A DNA stretch of 26,774 nucleotides, taken from Verrucomicrobia bacterium UBA1731 (GTDB taxonomy: Bacteria; Verrucomicrobiota; Kiritimatiellia; RFP12; UBA1067). Under the pieces are notes generated by a model. That model was not told the DNA's origin. It ran no database searches and worked only from the letters and a program-made list of their open reading frames with translations. This document shows, in pieces, positions 9,555 to 18,600 of the stretch. Position 1 is the stretch's first letter. Each line of letters starts with the position of its first letter. A program made the translations under genes and the position numbers. The stretch lies in the NCBI GenBank assembly GCA_002317575.1, contig DCIH01000106.1:157-26930 (forward strand). The letters run 5' to 3'.

Positions 9555-9560
9555 TATAAT
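9552..9560 (+). promoter_or_regulatory. Extended -10 promoter element (TGaTATAAT)
   Basis: A perfect TATAAT (9555-9560) preceded by the extended -10 dinucleotide TG at 9552-9553 overlaps the last codons of the GH2-fusion gene. It lies 66 bp before the PIG-L/serine hydrolase start. No convincing -35 box is seen at 16-18 bp, which is usual for extended -10 promoters. TATAAT is rare by chance in DNA this GC-rich. It suggests a separate or internal transcription start for the downstream genes. Confidence 0.5.
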
Positions 9561-9625
9561 GTCCGCCAGCGGATGATCGCAGTGGATGGAATGGCGACTA
9601 CATGGGAACGGGAGGCATCGGAGAT

Positions 9626-11425
9626 ATGAAACGATTTGGTTTTACGGGCGCGCGCGCTCTTTTCGGCATTGCCGCGTTGTTGTCGTTTTCGGCTTGCGCC
9701 AAGGAGGCGCTCTTCTTTGTCGGGGCGCATCCGGACGATTCGGAAGGGTACGCGGCGACGGCCTTTCTGCTGCGCGAGAAGTACGACATCTACGTCATCG
9801 ACCTGACGCGCGGCGAGCTGGGGCTCGGACGCAAGGGCTTCATCGACGGCTCGACGGGCGCGCGGCGCATGAAGGAGGAGGCCGCCGCCTGCGCGTTCCT
9901 CGGCGCGACGCCGCACTTCCTTGACGAGATCGACGGCTACGCGGCCGCCGGTCAGCCGTCCGTCGACCGTCTGGCGGCGCTCATCGAGCACTTCAAGCCC
10001 GTCGCGATCTTCACGCACTGGCCGGTTGACACGCATGTCGACCATGTCCAGGCGGCCGCCGTCACGCGCAATGCGATCCGAAAGTCCGGTTGGAATGGCG
10101 AGAGCTACTTCTTCGAGGTCTGCATCACCCAGACGCGCAACTACGTGCCGCTCTACTCGGTCGACGTCACGAAGACGCTGCCGGACAAGCTGAAGATGCT
10201 CCGGAAATACGCCTGCCAGAACGGCAACGACCTGCTGGCGCAGGCGAACGAGATGCGGGCACGGCATCGCGGTGCGGCCAAGGGCGTTGCCGCCGTCGAG
10301 ACATTCACGACCTATGACGGCCGCCGCATTCCGGGCGGCATCATCGAGTCGCTCGCCGAGACGCTGCCGTTCGGGCCGAAGAGCGCGTTCGAGGGCTTCG
10401 AGCGTCCGACGGACATGCCGGGCGCGGTCTCCATGATCTGGACGGGCGACAGGACGCTCGTCGAGACCTCGGGCTACGCCGACCTCAAGACGAAGCGTCC
10501 GATCTCGACGAACGACCTCTTCTGGATCGCCTCAAACACGAAGGCCATCGCGTGCGCGCTGCTGCTCCTGCAGGTCGACAAGGGTCTCGTCGGACTCGAC
10601 AAGCCGGTCTCGGACTACCTGCCGGCGTGGAAGTCCATCCGCCTCAAGGACGGCACGAAGCCCGTTCGCGCGCCGACGGTGCGCGACCTGATGGGGCATA
10701 CGTCGGGACTGGCCTTCTTCCCGAAGATGCCCATCACGCAGTGGTCCGTCTCGGAACTTGCGGCGATGGCCGCCACGAACGGACTCGACCACCCAGTTGG
10801 TCAATACCTCTATTCGAACTGGGGCATCGACGTCGCGATGGCGATCGTCGAGCGCGTGACCGGAAAGCCGTGGGAGGTCGCCCTCAAGGAGCAGGTTCTC
10901 GCACCGCTCGGCATGAACGACACCACCTTCTTCCCGTCCGAGAAGGACGTGGCGACGCGCCTTGCGAAGACCTACCGGCTCGATCCCGATCATCCCGAGA
11001 AGGGACCGCAGGAGCAGACGGTCGACCAGCTCGTCTATCCCTACGACAAGCCGGGAACGCACGCCGAGGCGGGCGGCGGTCTCTTCTCGACGGCGGGTGA
11101 TCTGCTCGCGTTCTTCCGGATGGTCGCCGACTGTGGTTGTCTTCCGGACGGACGCACGTTCATCTCCGCGCCGCTGATGGCCGAATGGTACGGGGTGACG
11201 GAAGCGTCCCGCGGTCGCAAGTACACGTTCGGCATGGATGTCGATCCGGCGAACTGCTTCGTCCGTCACGGCGGCGCTTACGCGACGGACGGCGCGGCGA
11301 ACTGGAAGTACCGCACGGCCTGCGTCTTCATGGTACAGGACGCGATGGGAACGCCGCGCACGAACGAGCGCCGGCGGAACTGGGAGACCTTCGCCGGCGA
11401 ATGGCTTGACGTCAAGCCGCGCTGA
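9626..11425 (+). CDS. PIG-L family deacetylase fused to a class C beta-lactamase-like serine hydrolase
   Basis: A 599-residue protein. The ATG at 9626 is chosen over 9602 because GGGAGG (9610-9615) precedes it and the product then begins with MKRFGF plus a hydrophobic signal ending in SFSACAK, which resembles a lipobox. Domain one (about 25-240) is a LmbE/PIG-L deacetylase with zinc-binding AHPDD (His35, Asp37, Asp38) and HVDH (His137, Asp139, His140). Domain two (about 265-599) is a beta-lactamase/transpeptidase-like fold with the SxxK nucleophile in IASNTKA (Ser303, Lys306), the YxN motif YSN (Tyr396, Asn398) and the AGGGLFSTAGDLL segment. Known PIG-L enzymes de-N-acetylate GlcNAc-type sugars; stand-alone class C-like hydrolases are often esterases or peptidases. 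The fusion could remove N- and O-acyl groups from one substrate, which is inference. Confidence 0.85.
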   Translation: MKRFGFTGARALFGIAALLSFSACAKEALFFVGAHPDDSEGYAATAFLLREKYDIYVIDLTRGELGLGRKGFIDGSTGARRMKEEAAACAFLGATPHFLDEIDGYAAAGQPSVDRLAALIEHFKPVAIFTHWPVDTHVDHVQAAAVTRNAIRKSGWNGESYFFEVCITQTRNYVPLYSVDVTKTLPDKLKMLRKYACQNGNDLLAQANEMRARHRGAAKGVAAVETFTTYDGRRIPGGIIESLAETLPFGPKSAFEGFERPTDMPGAVSMIWTGDRTLVETSGYADLKTKRPISTNDLFWIASNTKAIACALLLLQVDKGLVGLDKPVSDYLPAWKSIRLKDGTKPVRAPTVRDLMGHTSGLAFFPKMPITQWSVSELAAMAATNGLDHPVGQYLYSNWGIDVAMAIVERVTGKPWEVALKEQVLAPLGMNDTTFFPSEKDVATRLAKTYRLDPDHPEKGPQEQTVDQLVYPYDKPGTHAEAGGGLFSTAGDLLAFFRMVADCGCLPDGRTFISAPLMAEWYGVTEASRGRKYTFGMDVDPANCFVRHGGAYATDGAANWKYRTACVFMVQDAMGTPRTNERRRNWETFAGEWLDVKPR

Positions 11426-11434
11426 ACGCTGGCG

Positions 11435-11465
11435 ACCGCTCGGCATCGTGCGGAACGGCGGTTTT
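11435..11465 (+). terminator. Weak candidate hairpin terminator
   Basis: ACCGC at 11435-11439 can pair with GCGGT at 11458-11462, with an inner GCA/TGC pairing around TCG, and the stem runs into TTTT (11462-11465). The stem is interrupted, so this is only a possible terminator after the PIG-L fusion gene. Confidence 0.25.
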
Positions 11466-11518
11466 GCTAAACTACCGACAACTGCCTGTGGAATGGCAGG
11501 GAACAGGAGCATTTGAAA

Positions 11519-12484
11519 ATGAACTTCTCCCGAAAGGATTTTTTGTTGGGGAGCGTAGCCGCCGGGTTGACGGCGGGGTGCCGTTCGCCGTTTGGCGCTT
11601 TGGGGACCGTCGATCCGAACCTCACGGTGCTGCTCTCCGACGTGCACGTCGCGTGCGGCGGCATCAAGACGAAGTGGGGCGAACAGCCGACGTATCAGAA
11701 CGCGCTCTTTGAACGGACGATCGACGAGATCCTCGCGCTGCGTCCGCGGCCGGCGCGCGTCGTCGTTTTCGGCGACGTGGCGCTCTGGTTCGGCTGGAGC
11801 CGGGATTACGCGGCGTCGCAACCGGGTTTCGCGCGGTTGACGGCGGCGGGAATCGAGGTCTTCGTCACCGCGGGCAACCACGATCACCGCGAGCCGATGT
11901 TCCGGTATTTCCCCAAACAGCGCGATGCGACACCGGTGCCGGGCCGGTTCGTCTCGGTCGTCGATCTCGGCCACGCCGACCTGCTTCTGCTCGACACGCT
12001 TCGCGAGACGGGCAAGGCCGAAGGAGACGGCAACGCCGTCGGCGGCGACATCGACGACGCCCAGCTCGCGTGGCTTTCGCAGGAGGCGAAGAGTCGCACG
12101 CGTCCGTTCTTCTGCGGCTGCCATCATGCGCCCGGCGATCTGAACGGGAAGGACGTCCGCAAGCCGCTCCTGGCTTCGCGCTTCTTCTCCGGCTGGATCC
12201 ACGGACACAACCACAAGGTCTCCGAGAGCTGGTTCGCCGAGCAATGGGACAGCCGGCGCATCCGCCGCGTCGCCGTGCTGCCGTCCACCGGCTGGTGGGG
12301 CGACATCGGCTATGCGACGCTGCGCACGCATCCCGACCGCGCGGTCATCTCGTACGAGCTGAAGGATTTCTTCTTTCCGACGCCGCTCAAGGCGGGCGAG
12401 ACGCGTCCGCCCGAGTGGGACCGCATCCGCGCGGAGCATCTCGGCCGCAAGGTCACGCTTGACTATTTCGGGGTGCATGAATGA
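11519..12484 (+). CDS. Exported metallophosphoesterase, Tat-like lipoprotein signal
   Basis: A 321-residue protein. The ATG at 11519 is 9 bp behind AGGAG (11505-11509); an upstream in-frame TTG is less likely. The N-terminus SRKDFLLG followed by a short hydrophobic stretch and LTAGC looks like a twin-arginine-type signal with Lys replacing the second Arg and a lipobox Cys. Calcineurin-like phosphoesterase motifs are all present in order: DVH (Asp41, His43), FGDV (Asp86), GNHDH (Asn120, His121, Asp122), CHHAPGD (His202-His203) and HGHNH (228-232). The binuclear metal site therefore appears complete. The substrate is unknown; phosphodiester or phosphomonoester hydrolysis at the cell surface is expected. 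The stop codon is followed after 13 bp by the GH127 remnant. Confidence 0.85.
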   Translation: MNFSRKDFLLGSVAAGLTAGCRSPFGALGTVDPNLTVLLSDVHVACGGIKTKWGEQPTYQNALFERTIDEILALRPRPARVVVFGDVALWFGWSRDYAASQPGFARLTAAGIEVFVTAGNHDHREPMFRYFPKQRDATPVPGRFVSVVDLGHADLLLLDTLRETGKAEGDGNAVGGDIDDAQLAWLSQEAKSRTRPFFCGCHHAPGDLNGKDVRKPLLASRFFSGWIHGHNHKVSESWFAEQWDSRRIRRVAVLPSTGWWGDIGYATLRTHPDRAVISYELKDFFFPTPLKAGETRPPEWDRIRAEHLGRKVTLDYFGVHE

Positions 12485-12497
12485 GGTGCGAGGTCAA

Positions 12498-12869
12498 ATG
12501 AATAAAACGATTCTGTTGGTTGCCGGCTTTGCCGCCGGCGTTGTGTTCGGCGGCGATGTGGCGTTGACGCCGAACCGTTACGACCCCCTGCCCGTCGGCG
12601 CGATTCGTCCCGAGGGCTGGCTGGGACTCCAGCTGGAACAGATGACCGAGGGAATTGTGGGACAGGACGCGCAGCCCGCCGCCCTGCAGGAGTCACCCGC
12701 GTTCACGACCGCGCCGCTCGAGAAGGTGCGTTTCATCCCGATGTGCTGCGCGCGTTCGCATGTCACCGTCTTGCCGCGCGGAACGGACGACACCGAAGAG
12801 GGCGTCCGCTGGAAGCCGACGCCCGAAAAGACCCTCCGCAAGGACCGCGCGAAATTCTTCCGCCAATGA
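12498..12869 (+). pseudogene. GH127/DUF1680 beta-L-arabinofuranosidase remnant with internal deletion
   Basis: An open frame of 123 codons that still has a start, a Sec-like signal peptide (MNKTILLVAGFAAGVVFGG) and a stop. Residues 23-55 match the beginning of GH127/DUF1680 proteins (PLPVGAIRPEGWLGLQLEQM). From about residue 66 the sequence resembles the end of the same family (SPAFTTAPLEKVRFIPM then CCARSHVTVLP). Family members are usually 600-700 residues, so the whole catalytic (alpha/alpha)6 barrel, roughly 500 codons, appears to be missing, with the junction near residues 55-66. The deletion kept the frame. The stop overlaps the next start (ATGA, 12866-12869), so translation may still matter for expression of the next gene. 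It cannot be an active arabinofuranosidase. A small protein with a new role is possible but unsupported. Confidence 0.7.
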
Positions 12870-14041
12870 ACATCAAAATGCAATGCGCGGTTGCCGCGTT
12901 GACGGTGGGCGTCCTGGCGGCGTTTGGTTCGCCGGACGCGGTGGTACGCCTTGACGCCGGCGGTGCGATGGCGTTTCTCGAACACGTCACGGGCGCGCTG
13001 CCTGCGGACGAGGAGGCGGCGTATTGGGATGTCGGCGGCGGTCAGCACGGTCCCGACGCCCGCCGTTACCACCTCGCGTTTGCGGGATACGCCGCCGCAG
13101 CGCTTCAGATGACCGATGCTTCATTGCGGCCGCGGGCGGCGGCCGTGTTGACGAACTGCATCGCCCGCATGCTGCGGCGCGACGTGTGGGCCTATTCGCA
13201 GAGTCCTTCGTATTGGGGCACCGCCGCCTGGGCACCGGATCCCTGCTTCCGCGAGAATGTGATGTACACGGGGCATCTGCTGCATCTCATGGCGTATTAC
13301 GAACGGCTCTCGGGCAATAAGCGGTATTGGACGGAGGGATTCGATTTCGTCTGGTCCAAGACGCAAACCGTGCATTACACCGTCGGCAAGCTGATCGACG
13401 CGACGGTTTCGCAAATGCGCGAGAACGCCTGCGGCGGCGTCGCCTGCGAACCCGGTCTCGTGTTCTTTCCCTGCAACAACCACCCGCACGTGGCGCTCAA
13501 GATTTTCGCGAAGCTTGGCCACGGCGACTGGTCGGCGGATGCGCGCAAGTGGGAGACCTGGGCGCTCGACCACTACCAGGGGCCGTTTTTCGGCGGCGGC
13601 GCGGTCAAATACCTCTACCACGCCAAAAGCGGACTGTTTTATCCTCGCGGCGCCGCCGGCATGGACGGCTGGTCGTTACTGTGGTACGAACCCTGGGCGG
13701 CGGAACGGCGCACGGCGCTCGACCTGTGGCGCAAGGCGTCCGGCAAATTGGACTGGAAAGCGCTGGACGATCCGCAGGGCTGCTGCGCGAACGGTGGCGG
13801 CTGTTGCGATCCCGCGTCGGTTCCTTCCGCGGTCGCGGCCGTGTTCCTCGCGGCGGCGGCGCGGGCGTGCGACGACGCTGCGACGGCGGAGCGTCTGGAG
13901 AAGGCCGTCGACGCGCGCTTCCTCAAAATGGAGAACGGGTTCCCGACATTGACGGTCGCGTGCAATTGGCGGGTTGGCGCGACGGCCGTGCGCTCTCTTT
14001 CCTACGCCGAAAGCCAGGGCGTCCGTTTGCGCGACCTATGA
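12866..14041 (+). CDS. Secreted linalool dehydratase/isomerase (LDI)-like protein
   Basis: A 391-residue protein whose ATG overlaps the stop of the upstream remnant by 4 bp, so it is probably translationally coupled. The N-terminus carries a Sec-type signal peptide. The body looks like the LDI-type (alpha/alpha)6 barrel: DARRYHLAFAGYA near 64-76, FRENVMYTGHLLHLMAYYE with His137, and CEPGLVFFPCNNHPHVAL with Cys194 and Cys203. From memory, the characterised Castellaniella LDI uses a His and two Cys nine residues apart; the His and the nine-residue Cys spacing are both present. LDI-family proteins are mostly uncharacterised, so terpene chemistry should not be assumed; a sugar lyase or hydrolase role is equally possible given the neighbours. 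Another Cys-rich stretch (QGCCANGGGCC, about 308-318) may bind metal or form disulfides. Confidence 0.65.
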   Translation: MNIKMQCAVAALTVGVLAAFGSPDAVVRLDAGGAMAFLEHVTGALPADEEAAYWDVGGGQHGPDARRYHLAFAGYAAAALQMTDASLRPRAAAVLTNCIARMLRRDVWAYSQSPSYWGTAAWAPDPCFRENVMYTGHLLHLMAYYERLSGNKRYWTEGFDFVWSKTQTVHYTVGKLIDATVSQMRENACGGVACEPGLVFFPCNNHPHVALKIFAKLGHGDWSADARKWETWALDHYQGPFFGGGAVKYLYHAKSGLFYPRGAAGMDGWSLLWYEPWAAERRTALDLWRKASGKLDWKALDDPQGCCANGGGCCDPASVPSAVAAVFLAAAARACDDAATAERLEKAVDARFLKMENGFPTLTVACNWRVGATAVRSLSYAESQGVRLRDL

Positions 14042-14065
14042 CGGACATTGACATGAAAACAAACG

Positions 14066-14088
14066 GAAAAGGCCGCTGGCCGATTTTT
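14066..14088 (+). terminator. Rho-independent terminator
   Basis: GGCC-gct-GGCC forms a short GC stem, flanked by AAAA on the left and ATTTTT on the right that extend the pairing, ending in a T run at 14084-14088. Outer AACGG (14063-14067) and CCGTT could add pairs. A second small hairpin (ACGCC at 14089-14093 with GGCGT at 14100-14104) follows. It lies 25 bp after the LDI-like stop codon and before the promoter of the next unit. Confidence 0.6.
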
Positions 14089-14173
14089 ACGCCGTTCCGG
14101 GCGTGAGGTGGATGATTTTTGATTGTGTTTTGTGTGCTTTATGCGCCATCTTTAAACGGCAACTTTCCCTACA

Positions 14174-14182
14174 TGTTATAAT
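14174..14182 (+). promoter_or_regulatory. Extended -10 promoter abutting the start codon (TGtTATAAT)
   Basis: A perfect TATAAT (14177-14182) with the extended TG at 14174-14175 sits in a locally AT-rich stretch. The ATG of the next gene begins at 14189, exactly where transcription would be expected to start. No Shine-Dalgarno sequence lies between, so the transcript is probably leaderless or nearly so. Confidence 0.65.
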
Positions 14183-14188
14183 GCGGGC

Positions 14189-15688
14189 ATGAAACGAAAA
14201 ATCGTTGCGTTGTCCGTCGCGTTCGCGGCGGTGGCTTTCGGAGCGTTCGCGCAGAGCGAAAAAATCATGCTGTGGCCGGAAGGCAAGATGCCGTCCGCCC
14301 AGGCGCACCAGCGCGTGCCGTACATGATGTGGCATGTGCCGAAGAAACTCACGACGAAGGCGATTCTGATCGCCGTGTCGGGCGGCGGCTACAACGGCAA
14401 CGGCATCGAGGGCTTCGAGGTCTCCCCGATGCGCGACTACATGCTCGAAAAGGGCATGACGGTCGTCACCATGCTCTACCGCACGCCGCGGCCGAAAGGC
14501 ATGGCCAAGCACGTCACCGCCTGGCAGGACGCCCAGCGCACGGTGCGCCTCGCGCGCAAGCTCGCGAAGGAGCGCGGCCTCGACCCCGATTCGATTGGCT
14601 TCACCGGCTGCAGCGCCGGCGGACATCTCACCGTGATGACGGCCGTGTCGTCCCTGACGCCCGCCTATGAACCCGTCGACGAGATCGACGCGATTCCGTG
14701 CAACGTCAACTGGGCGATTCCCGTGTATCCCGCGTATCTGCTCGCGGACGGCGCCGACCAGTACAATACGAAGAAGGGCAACGACCTTGCCACGGAATTC
14801 GTCCCCGAGCTCTCGTTCGACGCCGCGACGCCGCCGATGTGCTTCTTCCACGGCGACGTGGACGGCTGGTCCGCAATGGGCAGCGTGCGCGCGTACCACA
14901 AGCTGCGCACGATGGGCGTCCCCGCCGAACTCCACGCGCTCGCGCTCGAAGAGCATTGCTTCCAGTCGAACCCGCGTTCGGGGACGCCGGCCGCCATCTG
15001 GAAGGATTTCGCCTGGGCGTGGCTCGTTTCCATCGACGCCGTCACGGGCCATCCCGCCACATGGGGCAAGGACTGGATCGCGCCGTTTCCGATTTGGGCG
15101 GACAAGCCGCTTGCGCAGTTGGCCGATTTCGAACCCGGCGTTTGGCGTCAAGGCGACTGGGGCAACGCCGTGCTGACGGCGGACAAGGACAGTCCCCTGT
15201 GGCTCAAGGGCGACTGGGAGAACTTCGTGCTCGACTTCGAGTACAAGCTCGATCCCGCGGCGAACTCGGGCGTCATTCTCTACGCGAGCGATGTCAAGAA
15301 CTGGATCCCGAATTCCGTCGAAGTGCAGCTGCTGGACGACTTCGCGGACAAGTGGAAGGACGATCCGCCGCGGCTCAAGAACGGTTCGCTGTACGGCCAT
15401 CTCGGTCCGGCGACGAGCGCGTCCAAGCCGTCCGGCGAATGGAACCGCATGACCATCCGGGCCGAAGGCAAGCGCATCCGCGTGGTGGTGAACGGCGTCT
15501 TGAGCGTGGACGAGGACATCTCGAAATACACGAGCGCCAAGACGAATCCGGACGGCACGCCGATTCCGCCGTGGCTGTCACGGCCGATTGCCGATTTGCC
15601 GACACACGGCGCGGTGGGGTTCCAGGGCAAGCACGGCGGGGCTCGTCCGTATTTCCGCAACGTCAAAATCAAAAAGCTGTCCAAGTGA
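14189..15688 (+). CDS. Secreted alpha/beta hydrolase fused to a DUF1080 (3-keto-disaccharide hydrolase-type) domain
   Basis: A 499-residue protein with a Sec signal peptide (MKRKIVALSVAFAAVAFGAFA). Domain one (about 25-285) is an alpha/beta hydrolase of the acyl-esterase type: an oxyanion-hole-like VSGGGY, nucleophile Ser142 in GCSAGGH, Asp225 in HGDVDGW and His256 in EEHC. Domain two (about 305-498) has the concanavalin-like DUF1080 pattern (SGVILYAS, VEVQLLDD, GSLYGHLGP, EWNRMTIRAEGKRIRVVVNG, GAVGFQGKHGG, YFRNVKIK). DUF1080 domains act as 3-keto-glycoside hydrolases or sugar-binding modules, so this protein may de-esterify a glycan that the second domain binds or cleaves. It is followed after 10 bp by the SASA-GH5-GH10 gene, probably on the same transcript. 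Confidence 0.85.
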   Translation: MKRKIVALSVAFAAVAFGAFAQSEKIMLWPEGKMPSAQAHQRVPYMMWHVPKKLTTKAILIAVSGGGYNGNGIEGFEVSPMRDYMLEKGMTVVTMLYRTPRPKGMAKHVTAWQDAQRTVRLARKLAKERGLDPDSIGFTGCSAGGHLTVMTAVSSLTPAYEPVDEIDAIPCNVNWAIPVYPAYLLADGADQYNTKKGNDLATEFVPELSFDAATPPMCFFHGDVDGWSAMGSVRAYHKLRTMGVPAELHALALEEHCFQSNPRSGTPAAIWKDFAWAWLVSIDAVTGHPATWGKDWIAPFPIWADKPLAQLADFEPGVWRQGDWGNAVLTADKDSPLWLKGDWENFVLDFEYKLDPAANSGVILYASDVKNWIPNSVEVQLLDDFADKWKDDPPRLKNGSLYGHLGPATSASKPSGEWNRMTIRAEGKRIRVVVNGVLSVDEDISKYTSAKTNPDGTPIPPWLSRPIADLPTHGAVGFQGKHGGARPYFRNVKIKKLSK

Positions 15689-15698
15689 GGGATTGCGC

Positions 15699-18600
15699 AT
15701 GTTCAGGTTGTCGTGTCTTGCGGTGATGGTGTCGGTGGCGGCGGCGGTTTTCGCGGACGCGCGGCCGACGGACGTTTATCTGCTCATCGGCCAGTCCAAC
15801 ATGGCGGGGCGCGGTCCGCTCAACGCCACGAACCGCGTGGACGCGACGCGCGTCCTGAAATGGAACGCGTGGGACAAGCGCGGGAAGGGCGACGCGTGGG
15901 TCGAAGCCGTCGAGCCGATCGTCAACGACCGCGGCGCGCACTCCGGCGCGGGACCGGGCGCGAGTTTCGCGCGCGCGATGGCCGACGCGAATCCCGACGC
16001 GGTGATCGGACTCGTGCCGTGCGCGGAGGGCGGTTCGCCGCTCAAGCGCTGGATGCCCGAGGGCGATCTCTACCGGCGCGCCGTCGCCTGGACGCAGGCC
16101 GCGCTCGCGCAGGGCGGCACGCTGAAGGGCATTCTGTGGCACCAGGGCTGCACGGACGCCGAGAACGCGGCGCCGCCTGCGGACTACGCGGAGCGGCTCG
16201 CGAAGATGGTCGCGTCGTTGCGCAAGGATTTGAACGCGCCGGACGTGCCGTTCGTGGCGGGCGAGCTCGGCGAATATCTCGCCGGAAACGCCGCCGTGAA
16301 ACATTGGCGCACGATCAACGAACAGCTCGCGTTGGCGACGCAGACGATTCCGAACATGCGCCTCGTGCGTTCGCACGGGCTTGCGGACAAGGGCGACGTG
16401 CTGCATTTCGGCATGGCCGCGCAGCGGACGCTCGGGCGCCGCTACGCCGCCGCGTTCCTCGCGCCGGACGTCGATTCCTGGCACGGCGCCAACCTGCTCG
16501 GCATGTTCAACACCGCGCCGAAGAAACCGGATCCGCGCGTGACGAACCGCTTCACCGAAGACCGCTTCCGCTGGCTCGCGTCCTGGGGCTTCAACTTCGC
16601 GCGGTTGCCGATGGACTACCGCTTCTTCCTCCAGACGAACGACTGGACGCAGCTGAAGGCCGACGGCTTCGCGCGCGTCGACGAAGCGGTCGCGTGGGGC
16701 CGCAAGTACGGCGTCCACGTGCAGCTGTGCCTCCACCGCGCGCCCGGATTCACCATCGCGTCGTGGGCTCCCGAAGCGACGCATCTGCAGACGGAGCGCG
16801 AGCCGCAGGAGGCGTTCATGCGCATCTGGAGCGAATTCGCGCGCCGCTACCGCGGCATCCCGAACGCGGCGCTTTCCTTCAACCTGCTGAACGAGCCGGC
16901 GCGTTTTTCGGAAGAGCAGTTCATCGATGTGTTCGGTCGGACGATCCAGGCGATCCGCGCGCAGGACCCCGGGCGCTTCGTGATGCTGGACGGCAACAAC
17001 GTCGCCTCCACGCCCGTGCCGCATTTCTACGAGGATCCCCTCACGGGCCAGGCGTTCCGCGGCTACACGCCGCACGCGATTTCGCATTACGGGGCGTGGT
17101 ACATCAAGGACCAGCCCGCCACCGAACCGACGTGGCCGCTGTCGCCGGAAATGGCCAAGGATCCGAAATGGATCTACGAGCAGCCCGAGACGACGTTCGC
17201 CAAGTACGGCGCGCCGCGGAAGATCGGCTACCCCGTGATGGTCGGCGAGTTCGGCTGCTACACCAAGATCAGCCACGGCACGTGCCTCAAGTGGATGGAG
17301 CATTGTCTGGCCATGTGGCGGAAGAACGGCCTCGGCTGGGCGATCTGGAATGTGGACGGCGCATTCGGTTTCGTGGATTCGGAACGCGCGGACGTCCAGT
17401 ACGAAGATTTCGAGGGCCATAAGCTCGACCGCAAAATGCTCGAGCTGCTGCGCAAGTACGCGCGGCCCGCCGTTCCGGTTGTCGACGCGCCGAAACAGGG
17501 CGTTCCGTTCGCGTGCGACCCGCGCGTCATGAGCGCGGACTACTGGCGCATCTGGAACGCCGACGAGCAGAAGCGCATCGACGCGGACATCGAGGCGAAC
17601 CGCAAGGCCGACGCGTCTTTTGCGCTCGACGTGCCCGCGGGCGCGGAGGTGTCCGTCGAACAGCTCGACCACGACTTCCGGTTTGGCGCGCACATTTTCA
17701 ACTTCAACCAGCTCGGCAAAACCGAATATAACGACGCCTACAAGGCCAGCTACGGCGCGGGCGGCATTTTCAACCAGGCGACCGTCGCGTTCTACTGGAA
17801 CGCCTACGAGCCGACGCCCGGCCATTTGCGCGCGAACGGCGCGTATGAGGACACCGAAGCGTACTGGAACGCGCTCACGCAGGAACAGGCGATGCTCGAT
17901 CCGATCTGGCGCCGTCCAGCGGCGGGACCGGTGATCGACTTCCTCAAGGCGAACGACGTCGCCATCCACGGGCACATTCTCGTGTGGGGCTCCGCCAAGC
18001 CCTATTGGATCTACGACTGGTACTGTCCCGAGAACGAAAAGCGCGCGTTCGACGCGTTGGGCGTGCCGCGTCATGCGACGTTCACGAAGCGCGCGAAAGC
18101 GGGCGCGGAAGGCAACTACGGTTTCGCCAAGATCTGGAAATCGGCCTGGTCGCGCGCCTACGGAAAAGCGACCGAGGAGGAGATCGCCCAGATGGCGCCG
18201 ACGTTCACGGCCAACATGCGGCGTCTTTTCCGCAAGCGCGTCTTCGATGTCGCCGGCGCGTTCGGCGACGTCGTGGACAGCTGGGACGTGGTCAACGAGA
18301 GTTCGCGGGACTGGGCGAAGTACCGCAAGTCCCGCACGGGGCTGAAGGTGTGGAAGTCGGAGTACGGCCTGATGCCGGGCGACTATCCGCTTCACGCGCT
18401 GCTCGACGCGAAGGAGGCGATGTCTCCGGCGGCGAAGCTTGCCATCAACGACTACAACATTTCGCCCGATTTCCTCGAACAGGAAAAAGAGCTCGAGGCG
18501 GAAGGCGCGAAGATCGACATCGTGGGTTGCCAGATGCACATCTTCAACACCAACGACTGCATGCGTCTGGCGTTGGGCGCGACCGATGTCAACTGGGTCG

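Noticed and set aside
11465..11473. Possible extended -10 (TGcTAAACT) before the metallophosphoesterase gene
   Set aside because: Only four of six bases match the consensus and there is no -35 partner; too weak to list as a promoter.
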